A program made the position numbers and the translations under genes. From assembly GCA_900546795.1 (NCBI GenBank), contig UREG01000001.1, forward strand, positions 1 to 64,000: 64,000 nt of DNA, given 5' to 3'. This document shows positions 63,131-64,000 of this stretch, one piece after another. This DNA is from an uncultured Veillonellaceae bacterium. Lineage in GTDB: Bacteria > Bacillota > Negativicutes > Veillonellales > Megasphaeraceae. The notes below the pieces were generated by a model. It ran no database searches and was not told the DNA's origin. It saw nothing but the letters and a program-made list of their open reading frames with translations. Numbering within the stretch: position 1 is the first letter of the stretch; each line of letters starts with the position of its first letter.

Positions 63131-63880
63131 TTATCCCGGCTGGTTCCCCTTGTATCCCATTTCCTGCGATATTTTCAGCGCATATCCTTTTACAGCCTCT
63201 ACTTTATCATACAAATCTTCGCTGATAATACGGGCGGAAGGGCCGGACAAACTAAAGGCACCCATGATTTTTCCCTGTCCGTTGAAAATAGGCGCCGCAA
63301 TAGCAGCCACTCCGCTGCTTCGCTCCCCATTCGTAACCGAATAGCCTTTAGCCCGCACCCGCTCCATGCGATTCTGCAGGGCTTCATCGCTGCCGATCAG
63401 CTCTTCCTGAATCCGTTCCGGCGCATAGGCCAAGAGCACCCGCCCGGACGCTCCCAGTTTTACAGAATACAATTCGCCTATCGTAATAACCTGCCGGAGA
63501 CTTTGCGTGCTTTCCAGCCGCTCAATGCAGACTTTCTTATCCCCTTGCCGGATATACAGGCTGATGGTTTCATTAAATTCTTTCCTCAGTTCCGTCATAT
63601 AGGGCTTGATAACGGCCTTCAGCATTTCCAGCGACGCGCCTTTTCCCACCGAACCCAGATAGGTAATCTTCGGCCCGAGAGAGTATTTTTTCGATTCTTC
63701 ATTCCGAAATAAATAGTTTTTATTTTCCATCGTTTTCATGATACGGAATGCCGTACTCGGAGATAAATCGGTCAGCTCCGCAATTTCCATCATGGACAAT
63801 TCCTGCCGGCTCTCCGAAAAACATTCCAGAATAGAAAACGCCCGATCCAACACTTTTATATTTTCATCGGCCTTATTCAT
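63131..63880 (-). CDS. IclR family transcriptional regulator
   Basis: A 249-residue regulator. The N-terminal winged HTH reads MMEIAELTDLSPSTAFRIMK and the effector domain follows (SLYIRQGDKKVCIERLES, later SGVAAIAAPIFN and GAFSLSGPSARI). AAGGTGG precedes the ATG. It lies upstream of and on the same strand as the permease-CoA-transferase-amidohydrolase-lyase operon, separated by a terminator, and is the likely controller of that operon. IclR effectors are commonly small organic acids. Confidence 0.93.
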   Translation of the reverse strand: MNKADENIKVLDRAFSILECFSESRQELSMMEIAELTDLSPSTAFRIMKTMENKNYLFRNEESKKYSLGPKITYLGSVGKGASLEMLKAVIKPYMTELRKEFNETISLYIRQGDKKVCIERLESTQSLRQVITIGELYSVKLGASGRVLLAYAPERIQEELIGSDEALQNRMERVRAKGYSVTNGERSSGVAAIAAPIFNGQGKIMGAFSLSGPSARIISEDLYDKVEAVKGYALKISQEMGYKGNQPG

Positions 63881-63967
63881 CCTACCACCTTCTCTGTTCC
63901 CCTAGATATCACTGCTTTCTGAAATATACATAGTATAGCATGAATGCGTACAATGCGAAAGGCAAAC

Positions 63968-63999
63968 AAAAAAGGCCGCTGTATAACAGCAGCCTTTTT
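63968..63999. terminator. Hairpin terminator at the right edge
   Basis: AAAGGCCGCTG and CAGCAGCCTTT form an 11-bp stem with one mismatch around TATAA, with A- and T-runs. It probably ends a transcript coming from outside the window. Confidence 0.75.
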
Positions 64000-64000
64000 C

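Overview
The window most resembles the chromosome of an anaerobic Negativicute, close to Megasphaera (diderm Firmicutes). Two genes encode TonB-dependent outer-membrane receptors with signal peptides, which require an outer membrane. The remaining proteins and the ribosome-binding sites are Firmicute-like, and the metabolism is built on amino acids, dicarboxylates and CoA-thioesters. No rRNA, tRNA, CRISPR array or complete insertion sequence was seen.

Region 1 (1-13.7 kb) is a rearranged version of the selenium/molybdenum hydroxylase locus known from E. coli (ygeW to xdhD). A leftward operon carries diaminopropionate ammonia-lyase (ygeX), an M20 hydrolase (ygeY) and the start of a knotted carbamoyltransferase (ygeW, cut by the window edge). 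A PAS/HTH regulator follows. A rightward operon carries ssnA, a short ygfK, a hydantoinase and a fused [2Fe-2S]-molybdopterin hydroxylase, followed by yqeB and an fdhD-like gene. The block is more GC-rich than the rest and strongly prefers GTC and GAC codons. Two inverted copies of a hairpin repeat bracket its regulator and catabolic genes. YgfK lacks the usual NAD(P)H-binding insertion, and the FdhD-like protein lacks the CxxC cysteines.

Region 2 (13.7-24.1 kb) holds a GNAT acetyltransferase, membrane proteins (including DUF554), a DcuC carrier, a TetR-MATE efflux pair with a clear operator, an M19 dipeptidase, tandem DUF445 proteins and an MBL-fold hydrolase. Region 3 (24.1-26.5 kb) is an AT-rich accessory pocket. 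It contains a frameshifted Xre regulator remnant, an unrecognised proline-rich 202-residue protein, a 24-residue holin-like toxin candidate and two related small two-helix membrane proteins.

Region 4 (26.6-52.1 kb) is dominated by amino-acid and nitrogen metabolism. It includes an HAAAP-type permease, a D-cysteine desulfhydrase-like enzyme with a glutaredoxin-like protein, and a DcuC/MalY/RidA/DUF1847 group. Next come amtB-glnK, a second PAS/HTH regulator, purA, an orphan ABC ATPase, a PotE-like permease and CorA. YjiH/YjiG lie divergent from two M20 amidohydrolases. A threonine ammonia-lyase/permease/RidA operon and several small redox enzymes complete the region.

Region 5 (52.2-58 kb) is an outer-membrane uptake region: two TonB-dependent receptors, one with a periplasmic-binding lipoprotein, separated by a decayed citrate lyase alpha-subunit (citF) remnant. 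Region 6 (58.1-64 kb) is an apparently co-transcribed DASS anion permease, type III CoA-transferase, COG3964-type amidohydrolase and HMG-CoA lyase, beside an IclR regulator. Its composition suggests uptake, CoA activation and retro-aldol cleavage of a hydroxy-dicarboxylate such as 3-hydroxy-3-methylglutarate. This is the best candidate here for an uncharacterised catabolic pathway.
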